Assembly (NCBI GenBank): GCA_038230335.1
Contig: JBBRNL010000002.1
Span: forward strand, 372,001-436,000
DNA: 64,000 nucleotides
Source: JBBRDU01 sp038230335
GTDB taxonomy: Bacteria > Verrucomicrobiota > Verrucomicrobiia > Chthoniobacterales > UBA10450
Direction of reading: 5' to 3'
Shown here: in pieces, positions 43,512-51,773 of the stretch
Numbering within the stretch: position 1 is the stretch's first letter
Layout: each line of letters starts with the position of its first letter
Notes under the pieces: model-generated
What the model saw: only the letters and a program-made list of their open reading frames with translations
Databases searched by the model: none
What the model was told of the DNA's origin: nothing
Position numbers and translations under genes: made by a program

Positions 43512-43899
43512 AAAAGCCTGGCGCGCCTTCGCGCTCTACGAAGTCTTGTTGGGATTGACAGTCTTCGTCGTCGGAGTGCTCGCGCTAGGCCGTTCGGTTG
43601 AGAATTGTTTGAACGCGAGCGTTCTCAGTGCGGAGGACAATCGGATTCGGCTGGTCCTTTCCAATCGGATGTCCGAAATCCAAGCAACGCCGGGTGCGCC
43701 TGACCCCGCGAAGGAAACGAAGATCGATACCGGTTATGGCGTGGTGCGGCTGGTGCAGAAGGTCGTTCCCGCCAATTTGAAAGAGGACGACGAGACAGAT
43801 CTGGTTGGTGTGAGAACCGTGACTTTGACGGCCGAATGGACACGCGGCGGAGTGAAACAAAGCAAGAACCTGGAGTTTTATGTTTATCGCGCCAGCTAG
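43498..43899 (+). CDS. gspI: Type II secretion minor pseudopilin GspI
   Basis: A 133-residue pseudopilin with the leader MQRARKAWRA and a slightly divergent hydrophobic helix beginning FALYEVLLGLTVFVVG; the Glu5 is kept. It has the short GspI-like C-terminal domain and ends YVYRAS. It overlaps gspH and gspJ by 14 and 20 bases. In the pseudopilus tip GspI nucleates assembly with GspJ and GspK, which are the next genes. Confidence 0.82.
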   Translation: MQRARKAWRAFALYEVLLGLTVFVVGVLALGRSVENCLNASVLSAEDNRIRLVLSNRMSEIQATPGAPDPAKETKIDTGYGVVRLVQKVVPANLKEDDETDLVGVRTVTLTAEWTRGGVKQSKNLEFYVYRAS

Positions 43900-44506
43900 G
43901 TCACGGGAGCGTGCCTTCACCCTGCTCGAGATCATGTTGGCCGTCGCCATCATGGCGTCGATGTCGTTAGCCATTTATCGCTTCGTCCAGGTCAATTTGG
44001 TCGCATTGCGTGTTTCTTCTGAAGCCGCTGTGGCGGATGCGCGCTACGACGCCTTGCGCGGTCTCTTAAGCGCGCAGTGGCAAAGCCTTCCCTCGGGTTC
44101 GGGCGCGTTGAGTGGTGAGGCGTTGAAGGTTAACGATGTTTCCCGGGATCAAATTACCTGGACGTGCGGAGCCGGGCCCGGCTTGCTCACGCGATATGCG
44201 GGCGGCGATTTCCTGGTTAGCATGCGATTACGCGCGGGCAGCGCCAAAGGCGATCGAATCGATCTCGGTTTTCTGCGCAAACCGGTGGAAGACCGCACCG
44301 CGGGCAACGCGCACGAATCATGGGTGCCACTTCTGGAAAACGTGCGCAGTCTGCAAATCCGTTATTTCGATCCGCGCCTTAATGTGTGGCAGGATAAATG
44401 GACGGACAACGTGACGCTGCCGCGACTCGTTAAGGTATCGGTGGAACGAAACGACGCCGCCGTGGCGTGGGAGGCGATCATCGCGCTCGGACGAACTCCT
44501 TTATGA
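43880..44506 (+). CDS. gspJ: Type II secretion minor pseudopilin GspJ
   Basis: A 208-residue pseudopilin. The leader ends RERA, and FTLLEIMLAVAIMASMSLAI forms the helix with Glu5. The C-terminal domain contains LENVRSLQIRYFDPRLNVWQ, the typical GspJ core ending in a strand with a Trp. Its stop overlaps the gspK ATG (ATGA). Confidence 0.87.
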   Translation: MFIAPARSRERAFTLLEIMLAVAIMASMSLAIYRFVQVNLVALRVSSEAAVADARYDALRGLLSAQWQSLPSGSGALSGEALKVNDVSRDQITWTCGAGPGLLTRYAGGDFLVSMRLRAGSAKGDRIDLGFLRKPVEDRTAGNAHESWVPLLENVRSLQIRYFDPRLNVWQDKWTDNVTLPRLVKVSVERNDAAVAWEAIIALGRTPL

Positions 44507-45417
44507 AAGTAGGTCGAAGATGGCCGGACAAAGCGCGGGGTGCGGCTCTCATGCTGGCGCTCTGGGCCTTGTTTCTTCTGAGCGCCGTGGTGATCTCGTG
44601 GGCGCTTGATATCGATTCGCAACTTTCCATCTCGGGCAGCGCCAATCGCATCCTGGAGGCGGAAGCCATGGCCTGTTCCGGCGCCGAAGTTGCTCTGCAC
44701 CCAGCCGTGAAGCGGACTTCGCCGAACTTGAAACGGCAGGTCAGCGGCCGGCAAAGTTATGAAGCCCACGTCACCGGGGAAGGGGGCCGTCTGAATTTGA
44801 ATTGGCTGATTGCGGGTGAAGATCCGGTGCGCCTGGAAATTCTGCGAAAATACTTTGAGATTAAAGGCATCGACCTGAATGAGCGCGATAGGATGATCGA
44901 TTGTCTGCTCGATTGGATCGACCCCGACAATCTGGTCCGGTTGAATGGCGCGGAAGACGAGGGGGATTATCACCCGGCGAATTCGCTGCTGACCCGCCTC
45001 GATCAGGTCAGGAAGATCAAGGGCTGGTCGGAGTTTACCGCGACGCCCGGATGGGACGATGATTTAACGTTGAACAGCAGCGGGCCGGTCGATCTTTCCT
45101 GGGCTTCGCGCGAGGTCATGCTGGCTTTACCTGGCATGACCGAGCCGCTGGTCGATGCGTTTCTGCAAATCCGGCGCGGGCCTGATGGGATCGACGGCAC
45201 GGAGGATGATCCTCAATTCAAGTCGCTCGATGAAATTCGCGCTGTTCTGGGTATTTCGCCTGATCAGTTTGCGGCCCTGAACGGACTCGTCGGCTTCAAA
45301 GATCCTGTTTTTCGTATCGTGAGTGTGGGAAAATCCGGCGACACCACGCGTGTTGTGCAAATGGTAGTGCGTAAAGTAGGTAGTAGCCCGCAAATGATCA
45401 CCTGGAAGGAGCTCTAA
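44503..45417 (+). CDS. gspK: Type II secretion tip protein GspK
   Basis: A 304-residue GspK. The leader is MKVGRRWPDKARG, and AALMLALWALFLLSAVVISW is the helix, with GspK's usual lack of Glu5. The alpha domain has NLNWLIAGED, a CLLDWIDPDN motif and helix-hairpin-helix-like LPGMTEPLVDAFLQIR, as in GspK. The ATG at 44503 overlaps the gspJ stop. The stop TAA runs directly into the suspected ATT start of gspL. GspK caps the pseudopilus. Confidence 0.88.
   Translation: MKVGRRWPDKARGAALMLALWALFLLSAVVISWALDIDSQLSISGSANRILEAEAMACSGAEVALHPAVKRTSPNLKRQVSGRQSYEAHVTGEGGRLNLNWLIAGEDPVRLEILRKYFEIKGIDLNERDRMIDCLLDWIDPDNLVRLNGAEDEGDYHPANSLLTRLDQVRKIKGWSEFTATPGWDDDLTLNSSGPVDLSWASREVMLALPGMTEPLVDAFLQIRRGPDGIDGTEDDPQFKSLDEIRAVLGISPDQFAALNGLVGFKDPVFRIVSVGKSGDTTRVVQMVVRKVGSSPQMITWKEL
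45406..45411 (+). promoter_or_regulatory. Shine-Dalgarno that points to a non-standard gspL start
   Basis: AAGGAG within GGAAGGAGCTCTAATT. It is five bases from ATT (45417) and eight from ATA (45420), the ideal distance. No ATG, GTG or TTG occurs in frame near it; the next in-frame GTG is 57 bases from the ATT. Confidence 0.65.
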
Positions 45418-46655
45418 TTATAGAGGCAGCACTCACATCGGTATTCATCGTTCCGACGGCCCATGGTTGGAATGTGCTCCGCTCCGTGCAAGGAAACGGC
45501 TCGTGGGACGTGCGCATGATCGCCACTCTGGAAGAGGCGGTGCCCTTGTTGCGGGCCGGTGACGATTTGATTCTCGGTCTCCCCGTCTCAGCCGTGCTGG
45601 CGCAGCGCTTCCGTTTGCCCACGGTCGATCCGGCGGACTTTCCCGAAATGGTGCGTTTGCAAATCGAGAAGGCGCTGCCCTTCTCGGCGGAAGAGGTCAC
45701 AACGGATTTTGAAGTGATCGAGCAGAACGAGACGGATAGCCTCGTCTCGGCCGTCGCGGTCCGGAACGACCAGTTGGCCGAGATCGCCGCGCCCCTGGTC
45801 GATCGGGGTTTTATTCCACGACAGGTCGCGGTGTATGCATCGCAACGCGGCACGACCCACGTCCCGCAAGGCCGGGCTCTCCTCATCTATCCGGAAGGGG
45901 AGTCGCTCGTGTCAGCCGTGACGGAGAATGGGCGTGTTACCCTAACGAGGACGCTGGAAGGCGTCGAACGCGAACATCTTCAGACCGATCTGCCGCAGTT
46001 GGCCCTGAGCGCGGAGTTGCAGGGAATCCCGGCCTCTTTCCCGAACGTTCTGCTGGACGAGACGTGTTACGAGCTGCGCGATGCCGTGCACGAAATCGTC
46101 GACCAGCGGCCCGAACTGATAGGCATCGAAACTCCTCCGGCGACGGTCAAGCTGAACTTGCTCCCGGAAAGTTGGCGGCAACGCCGCCTCCAACTGGAGC
46201 GGCGCGGGGAGTGGCGCAAACGGTTGACCTGGGCGGCGGCGGGTTACGGCCTCCTCATGTTGCTGTTTGTTTTGTATCTCATCTACGCCCGCATCCATAT
46301 TGCTTATCTCGATCGTCGGATCGCGCATGATGCGCCGCAGACGGAGTTTGTTCGTGCAGCCGATGCGAATTGGAAGGCGCTCGGGCCCGCCATCGACACC
46401 CGTTATTACCCGGTCGAAATCTTGTACCATCTTTCGCAGAGCCTGCCGTCACCCGATGTGCACATCACCGGCTATAACCAGTCGGCCCGGCAGATCTCGA
46501 TTGATGGAGAGGCGACGACGGCCGCCCTCGCCTATCAATTTGCGGACAAACTGAAGAAGAACGAGGGCCTTAGGATTTTTCAATTCACCATGGCTGACCC
46601 GCGGATTCTACCGAATAGCCATGCTCAATTTCGTGTGGAAGGCCGGCCCCGATGA
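45417..46655 (+). CDS. gspL: GspL/PilM-PilN-like inner-membrane protein with a likely non-standard start
   Basis: A fused actin-like and PilN-like protein, as in GspL. The N-terminal part (about residues 1-235) is cytoplasmic, with the partial PilM pattern LILGLPVSAVLAQRFRLPTV. LNLLPESWRQRR, one membrane helix (about 265-282) and a periplasmic ferredoxin-like end follow. The first in-frame ATG/GTG is GTG at 45474, but coding sequence (IEAALTSVFIVPTAHGWNVL) clearly continues upstream to ATT at 45417. That start would overlap the gspK stop and has a strong Shine-Dalgarno. It gives 412 residues. It overlaps gspM by four bases. Confidence 0.75.
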   Translation: MIEAALTSVFIVPTAHGWNVLRSVQGNGSWDVRMIATLEEAVPLLRAGDDLILGLPVSAVLAQRFRLPTVDPADFPEMVRLQIEKALPFSAEEVTTDFEVIEQNETDSLVSAVAVRNDQLAEIAAPLVDRGFIPRQVAVYASQRGTTHVPQGRALLIYPEGESLVSAVTENGRVTLTRTLEGVEREHLQTDLPQLALSAELQGIPASFPNVLLDETCYELRDAVHEIVDQRPELIGIETPPATVKLNLLPESWRQRRLQLERRGEWRKRLTWAAAGYGLLMLLFVLYLIYARIHIAYLDRRIAHDAPQTEFVRAADANWKALGPAIDTRYYPVEILYHLSQSLPSPDVHITGYNQSARQISIDGEATTAALAYQFADKLKKNEGLRIFQFTMADPRILPNSHAQFRVEGRPR

Positions 46656-47209
46656 AACTGCTCGATTATTATACGCGCCTGAATCAGCGCGAGCGGGTTC
46701 TGGCGGGCCTGGTTGGTGGTGTCGTGTTCCTCCTTCTCAATGTGTTCATCTGGAGTTGGATCTTCGGCGCAATCGGACGCAGCCACACCGAGCTGGCGGA
46801 GCGCAAGGAACTGCGCAAGGAGCAGGCGATTTTCCTGAAAGAACGTGACCTTTGGACGAAGCGGCAACAATGGATGGAGCAGCACCAGCCTGTCTTCAAA
46901 GGGGCCGGGGAAGCCTCCACGTTGCTTGAGCAACAACTCCGGCCGGTCGCGGCCAAGCACACCGTCCTCATCGAAAATCCGCAGATTGGATCCGGCGAGA
47001 CTACGCCCAATCATCAGAGTGTGTGGGCGTCGTTGGAGACGAAAAGCCACTGGGATTCGCTCGTCCATTTTCTTTATGATGTTCAGCAACCAGAAGCGTT
47101 TATCGTTTTCGAAAGCGTGAGCCTCGCGATTGACCCGGGCGATCCGACCATGATGCGCGGCAAATTCAAAATCGCTCGCTGGTTCGGCTCTACTCAGCCG
47201 AGAAAATAA
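46652..47209 (+). CDS. gspM: GspM/PilO-like secretion protein
   Basis: A 185-residue bitopic protein with a short cytoplasmic start (YYTRLNQRERVLA), a membrane helix (about residues 18-40), a coiled coil and a small periplasmic domain ending KIARWFGSTQPRK. The N-terminal phrase is typical of GspM. It would dimerise with GspL in the inner-membrane platform. The start overlaps gspL by four bases. It stands beside a second, unlinked pilMNO set at 3-5.5 kb. Confidence 0.8.
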   Translation: MKLLDYYTRLNQRERVLAGLVGGVVFLLLNVFIWSWIFGAIGRSHTELAERKELRKEQAIFLKERDLWTKRQQWMEQHQPVFKGAGEASTLLEQQLRPVAAKHTVLIENPQIGSGETTPNHQSVWASLETKSHWDSLVHFLYDVQQPEAFIVFESVSLAIDPGDPTMMRGKFKIARWFGSTQPRK

Positions 47210-47247
47210 TGGAATGAAAGCGCCGATCACTTTAGAATCTTGAAGCA

Positions 47248-47862
47248 ATGGAAACGCGATCTCTCCATCTCGTGCCAGTTTTAACGCCGCTCGTTTTCTT
47301 GTGCCTGTCTCACCTTCTTGCGACGGACGAAATTCCCAGGCGTCCGGCCTTCGATCGGTACACGGCCATGATGAACAAGTCGCCTTTCGCCGTGGCCACA
47401 GCGGTGGTGGCCCCGGCGGCAACTCCCAACTTCGCCAAAGACCTTTACGTGGCCAACGCCGCCCACCTATCCGACGTTGATCTGGTCACGATCCAGTCAG
47501 CCATTGACCGGAACATGAAAGAGTTTCTCACGACCAAGGCGCCTAACGATCATGGTTATGCCATCAGCAACATCGAGTGGTCCGAGAAACCAGGGCAGAC
47601 GAAGGTGACCATTAGCAAGGATGGACAATTTGCCACGCTCGCCTTTAACCAGGCGCTCATGGCGACGGCGCCACCGACCGGTCCGCAACCCGGCAGCGTG
47701 GTGGCTCCAGGACAGCCGTCCGTTCCGGTGCCAGCCTATGTTCCGCCCAAGCCCATCAATCCTGCCGGCATACCCACGCCGCCGCATACGCGCCCTCTGA
47801 TTCAGCGGAATCCAAATGCACCCGCGCAAAGGCCGAATGGGGACCCTCCCGTCGATCAGTAA
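47248..47862 (+). CDS. Exported Pro-rich protein, possible GspC/GspN stand-in
   Basis: A 204-residue protein with an N-terminal signal or anchor helix (LVPVLTPLVFLCLSHLLA), the motif YTAMMNKSPFAVATAVV, a small central domain (about residues 65-140) and about 65 residues of Pro-rich, probably disordered C-terminus. The SPFA motif and the position after gspM recall the RDPF/SPF region of GspC and PilP. I infer a link to the secretin, but the family is not recognised with certainty. It ends six bases before the gspG stop on the other strand. Confidence 0.6.
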   Translation: METRSLHLVPVLTPLVFLCLSHLLATDEIPRRPAFDRYTAMMNKSPFAVATAVVAPAATPNFAKDLYVANAAHLSDVDLVTIQSAIDRNMKEFLTTKAPNDHGYAISNIEWSEKPGQTKVTISKDGQFATLAFNQALMATAPPTGPQPGSVVAPGQPSVPVPAYVPPKPINPAGIPTPPHTRPLIQRNPNAPAQRPNGDPPVDQ

Positions 47863-47868
47863 ATAAGG

Positions 47869-48285
47869 CTAGTTACCCCAGTCGTCGTCCGCGGTGTCCG
47901 GCTTTCGATCCGGGCCCGCCGAAAACAAATCGTAGCCGCTCGAGTTCTTGGTCCCGGGATTGCGATAGATGTAGTCGCTTTGCCACGGATCCTTCGGCAT
48001 ATCCTTGTATAGCTGATACCAGCGCGTTGGCTTGGGATCACTCTCCGGTTGCACGACGAGTGCTTGTAAACCCTGCTCACTCGTGGGAAAAAAGCCGTTC
48101 ATGCTCTCGTAAAGTTTGAGCTGCGTGCTGATGCCCTGCACGTCTGCCGCGATGCGGGTGTGCCTGGCGTATTCCACGTTGCCGGAAAGCTTGTAAATGG
48201 CCGTGCCGAGAAGCAGCGCAATGATTGTAACCACGAGCATGATCTCGAGGAGAGTGAAGCCGGCAGAGTGACGTGATAGTTTCAT
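47869..48285 (-). CDS. gspG: Type II secretion major pseudopilin GspG
   Basis: A 138-residue major pseudopilin: leader MKLSRHSAG, then FTLLEIMLVVTIIALLLGTA with Glu5. The conserved GspG blocks are FPTSEQGLQALV and KDPWQSDYIYRNPG, and the calcium-binding loop is AGPDRKPDTADDDWGN. The ATG at 48285 is chosen over that at 48300. It closes the minus-strand half-operon gspF - unknown - gspG and converges on the gspH-M series. Confidence 0.95.
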   Translation of the reverse strand: MKLSRHSAGFTLLEIMLVVTIIALLLGTAIYKLSGNVEYARHTRIAADVQGISTQLKLYESMNGFFPTSEQGLQALVVQPESDPKPTRWYQLYKDMPKDPWQSDYIYRNPGTKNSSGYDLFSAGPDRKPDTADDDWGN

Positions 48286-48326
48286 TTCCTTATCTGACAA
48301 AAATAACCGCGCGGCGTTGCAACTGA

Positions 48327-49391
48327 CTACTTAGCCGGCCGCAGCTGGTAATCGGATTTATCCCAAAGATACTTCAGTTGGATCTGTGTGGCGCGGATGG
48401 CCGAGGTGGACGTGGCGCTGCCCGCGATGACAAGAATATCGTTCGCGCCCGCCTTAAGGTGAGCGACGGGGATCACTTTTTGAGCGCGCAACCAGCCGGT
48501 GTACTGGAATTGCATCTCCTTCACCATGGAATCCATCTCGCCGCGGTAACCCGGGTCAGCCAGTTCGGGCAGGACCAGATTGACCGGCCCGAGCGCCTCT
48601 CCGTTAACATAGACTTCCGGCGGAGAATCGATGCGTGGACTGGCCACGTCGAACGTAATGAGGGCGACCAACGGTTGCGCTTCCATGTCGAATTGGAAGG
48701 AAGCGGCTTGAGCCACATCGGGTCCGATTGGAATGGCTTCCGCCGTGAGGGTCGCCGTGACCGTGCCGAATTGCTCAACATCGCGATCCGGCGCATGCAG
48801 CGGGGGCGCCGCCGAGAATGGCTCGGGGATAATATCGCGGTGATCGGCGCTGAGCGGATGCACCACTTCGCTGCTGGTCATCCAGTCGAGGTAGGCGCCG
48901 CGAATTCCTTTGCCGTCGCCCGGCACCTCTACGTCGACCACCGACACTCCATTCATCGGAATCATTTGCGAGTCGGAGGTGGGCAGGCCAAGGCCCGATC
49001 CAAGTGCGCCCGAGCGCAAAACCTGGCTGCCGGATTCGTCCCAGCAGACCAGTTCCGGACGGGCGTCCGCGTTGTCATCGAAAAACAGCCGGAAGAAAAG
49101 AATGCGATAATCACCGATCGGATGAGCGACCCGAATCCGGAAAATCGCCTTGGGCGATCCATCGGCCATTTGGCCTGGGACTAACGAGACGGCTTCGACC
49201 CAGCGCGGGGCGGCCTGCGGTTTGGCATGAGCCGGTTTGTTCTGACGCAAATCGACCCAGGCACTTTCAGCCGTGGCCGGCTTGGAGATTGTTTCAGCCG
49301 GTGCCGGCAATCCGTCATCGAGCGCCTGTTGTGCGTGGAGGGGAGACAGTGCGAGCGCCAGGACTGCGAACGCGACAAGGCGGATAAGCAT
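48327..49391 (-). CDS. Exported protein of unknown function between gspF and gspG
   Basis: A 354-residue protein with a signal peptide (MLIRLVAFAVLALALSPLHA). Two beta-rich regions follow (about residues 65-190 and 210-345), containing FRIRVAHPIGDYRILFFRLF and GWLRAQKVIPVAHLKAGAND. No membrane helix follows the signal peptide and no catalytic motif stands out. It is 22 bases after gspF and 41 before gspG. The operon position suggests a type II secretion accessory or substrate, by context alone. Confidence 0.7.
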   Translation of the reverse strand: MLIRLVAFAVLALALSPLHAQQALDDGLPAPAETISKPATAESAWVDLRQNKPAHAKPQAAPRWVEAVSLVPGQMADGSPKAIFRIRVAHPIGDYRILFFRLFFDDNADARPELVCWDESGSQVLRSGALGSGLGLPTSDSQMIPMNGVSVVDVEVPGDGKGIRGAYLDWMTSSEVVHPLSADHRDIIPEPFSAAPPLHAPDRDVEQFGTVTATLTAEAIPIGPDVAQAASFQFDMEAQPLVALITFDVASPRIDSPPEVYVNGEALGPVNLVLPELADPGYRGEMDSMVKEMQFQYTGWLRAQKVIPVAHLKAGANDILVIAGSATSTSAIRATQIQLKYLWDKSDYQLRPAK

Positions 49392-49413
49392 GTAAATCGG
49401 TTCTGAGACTAAC

Positions 49414-50658
49414 TCAGTGCGGCCGGACCTGCAAGCTGTGCGTCATTTCAAATACGGCCGACAGAATACTATAGACGACAAACCCAACAACAATCGCGAT
49501 CAGGAGAATAATGAAGGGCGGGATGAGTTGAGACACGATGGCGACAGTGCGGTCGAGTTCACGCTCGTAGACGTCCGCTATCGTTTGCATGGTCTCGGCG
49601 AAATGACCGGTTTGTTCGCCCACCGCCATCATGTCGGTGAACAATTCGGGGAAGAGTTTCTGCGCGGCCAGGGCGGTCGATAGAGTGGCGCCGTCGATCA
49701 CGGCGCGGCGAACGTTGGCCAGTTTCACTTCCAGATACCGATTGCCTGCGAACTCCGTAACCAGCTCGAGCGCACGGAGCAGGGGGATGCCATTTTCCAT
49801 GAGCGTCCCGAGCGTGCGCGCAAACTGCGCATAATAACTGTGCCGCATGATGCGACCGTAACCGGGAATGCTGAGCCGGAGCCGGTCCCACGTGATGCGG
49901 CCATCATCATTTCGGACGAACGCGCGAAATCCGACGCTCGCACCGATGCCAAGCAGGGTGGCGAGCCACCAGTATCCGGTGATGAGGTGATTCGCTTCCA
50001 GCAGCATGCGCGTCGGCAAAGGCAGCGATCCGCCGTTGGCCGACATGAACTGCGTCAACTGCGGCACCATGAAAGTGATGAAAATCGTGATCAGGACGAT
50101 GCCCGCCACGGCCAGAAATGACGGGTAGATGAGGGCCTGTTGCACGCGGTCGCGCAGGTTTTTGGCCTGCATCAGATGTTTGACCACCCGGTGCAAAATG
50201 TCGGGCAACGCGCCGCTCGCCTCGCCCGCCGCCACCATGTTGACGTAGAGCGGTGGAAAGATCCGGGGAAATTCGCGCAGCGCCTGCGAGAAACTTCGGC
50301 CGTCCACCAGAGCCTGGTGCAGCGTCCGGGTCATCTGCTGCACACGCGGTTGCTTCAGCCGCTTCTGCAAAATCGAGAGCCCCTCGTCCAGCGTCATTCC
50401 CGCCTGCAAAAGGTGGGCGAGTTGTTCCGTAAAAACGAGCAACTGACTGTGCGGAACTTTTAAACTTTGCGTGGCCGGACCGACTGCGGCGGCCTCGCGC
50501 GCACCATTCTTGTTGTCGCCCGCCATCGCCTCGATCCGAATCGGGATGCAATGTTGCTGCTCAATTTGGCGAATAGCCACCGACCGATCGGGACAATCCA
50601 AAACCCCCTCGACCAGGCCGCCTTGCGCATTCCGCGCCCGATACGAAAACTGTGGCAT
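49414..50658 (-). CDS. gspF: Type II secretion inner-membrane protein GspF
   Basis: A 414-residue GspF/PilC protein with two cytoplasmic helical-bundle domains and three membrane helices (about residues 185-205, 235-255 and 385-405). FTEQLAHLLQAGMTLDEGLS and the duplicate FARTLGTLMENGIPLLRALE are the family's paired motifs. It is the first gene of the minus-strand half-operon. GspE and secretin genes are not in the window. The 247 bases upstream (50659-50905) hold no gene that I can support. Confidence 0.95.
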   Translation of the reverse strand: MPQFSYRARNAQGGLVEGVLDCPDRSVAIRQIEQQHCIPIRIEAMAGDNKNGAREAAAVGPATQSLKVPHSQLLVFTEQLAHLLQAGMTLDEGLSILQKRLKQPRVQQMTRTLHQALVDGRSFSQALREFPRIFPPLYVNMVAAGEASGALPDILHRVVKHLMQAKNLRDRVQQALIYPSFLAVAGIVLITIFITFMVPQLTQFMSANGGSLPLPTRMLLEANHLITGYWWLATLLGIGASVGFRAFVRNDDGRITWDRLRLSIPGYGRIMRHSYYAQFARTLGTLMENGIPLLRALELVTEFAGNRYLEVKLANVRRAVIDGATLSTALAAQKLFPELFTDMMAVGEQTGHFAETMQTIADVYERELDRTVAIVSQLIPPFIILLIAIVVGFVVYSILSAVFEMTHSLQVRPH

Positions 50659-50905
50659 CTCCGGTTGAGGTTAACGCAAGGAGAGTCGATTTCCAACTGC
50701 CGGCGGTCTGGCCCAGATATATCCACCACTTCGCAACTCTGCCTCTCCGGAATCCTGAAAAATATTGCTCCTGTCTCAGCTTTCTTCTTCTTGCGTTCCT
50801 GTTTTCCTAATTCCTCCCATTTCTTTAGCCACAGATTCAAGAGCGCTGACACTTTTGGATACATCGCACTGACTGGCACGATTGATGCACATCATTGTGG
50901 GTATT

Positions 50906-51082
50906 ATGAAGACTGCGGCTGCCGTAATCCTCCTCGCACTGGCTCTTTCGTGCAACGCCCACGCTTTTCTTCGCCCCCGTTTTCCCCATCGAACCATGCC
51001 CCCAGCTGCGGGTGGCAGCTCCATTTTCACGGTCGACGATTCGATTCGAAAAGTCGCGGTCAAGCCCACTGCGCCCCGCTAG
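50906..51082 (+). CDS. Small exported protein of unknown function
   Basis: A 58-residue ORF with a good signal peptide (MKTAAAVILLALALSCNAHA) and a short basic, Pro-containing mature part (about 38 residues). The ATG at 50906 is preferred to the two at 50882. It ends three bases before the stop of the oppositely oriented DsbA-like gene. Support comes only from the signal peptide and reading frame, so it could be spurious. Confidence 0.45.
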   Translation: MKTAAAVILLALALSCNAHAFLRPRFPHRTMPPAAGGSSIFTVDDSIRKVAVKPTAPR

Positions 51083-51085
51083 GGT

Positions 51086-51742
51086 CTATTCGGGGGGGGC
51101 ACCGAAATGCGCCGCGAACGACGCGTACATTGACGCATCCTCCAGCATGGAATCAATCGCTGCTGTCAGGGGCGGTAGCTTCGCAAACCCTGAGAATACC
51201 GCCCGATCCCCGATGTCTGTGTCGATCACGAACGTCGGACGTTGCGTGACTTTCAGCGAGAAGAACTCGGCCGTGCTTGTTCGCACGCGCGCCTCGATCT
51301 TCGGCGAGTGGGCGAGTTCGAGCAGCTTTGCCTGATCGAGCCCGCCCGCTTGCGCGCCGATCTCTGCGGCCAGGTTCCATTCGTCGGCGGGCCGGCCATC
51401 GCGAAGCACAGCCGTGGCCAGAGCTAACCTAACGCGATCGTCCGTCACTCCAAAGTCTTTGGCCGCTTCCGCCACGAAATTGCGCACCGGATATTCTGTC
51501 GCACCGGGCTGGAGCCAATCCGTGTGCAAGAGGAAAGGCGCGCCCATCATGATTCCGCTCCGGCGATAAAACCATGCCAACTGCTCGCGCGATGTGGGAA
51601 GCGCAGCGGCATCCATGAGCGCGATCTTCCAATTAAATTCGACGCTCTTGGCGTAGCGCGCCTTCAGAGCCGCCCAGGCCGGTTCGGCCCAGAAACACCA
51701 GGAAGATGCGACATCGAGATAGTAGGTAACTTTTATTTGCAT
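51086..51742 (-). CDS. DsbA/FrnE-like thioredoxin-fold protein
   Basis: A 218-residue protein of the DsbA-like (FrnE/HCCA isomerase) fold with no signal peptide. The usual active-site CxxC is reduced to SSWCFWA, leaving a single Cys (residue 16). The fold's cis-Pro loop is RPTFVI (about residues 165-170). FrnE proteins isomerise disulphides or glutathione adducts, but with one Cys a glutathione-transferase-like or binding role is likely. It is a single gene on the minus strand. Confidence 0.8.
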   Translation of the reverse strand: MQIKVTYYLDVASSWCFWAEPAWAALKARYAKSVEFNWKIALMDAAALPTSREQLAWFYRRSGIMMGAPFLLHTDWLQPGATEYPVRNFVAEAAKDFGVTDDRVRLALATAVLRDGRPADEWNLAAEIGAQAGGLDQAKLLELAHSPKIEARVRTSTAEFFSLKVTQRPTFVIDTDIGDRAVFSGFAKLPPLTAAIDSMLEDASMYASFAAHFGAPPE

Positions 51743-51773
51743 ACTTGGTCAGCGGTTCACCGGTGCCCGCCGT

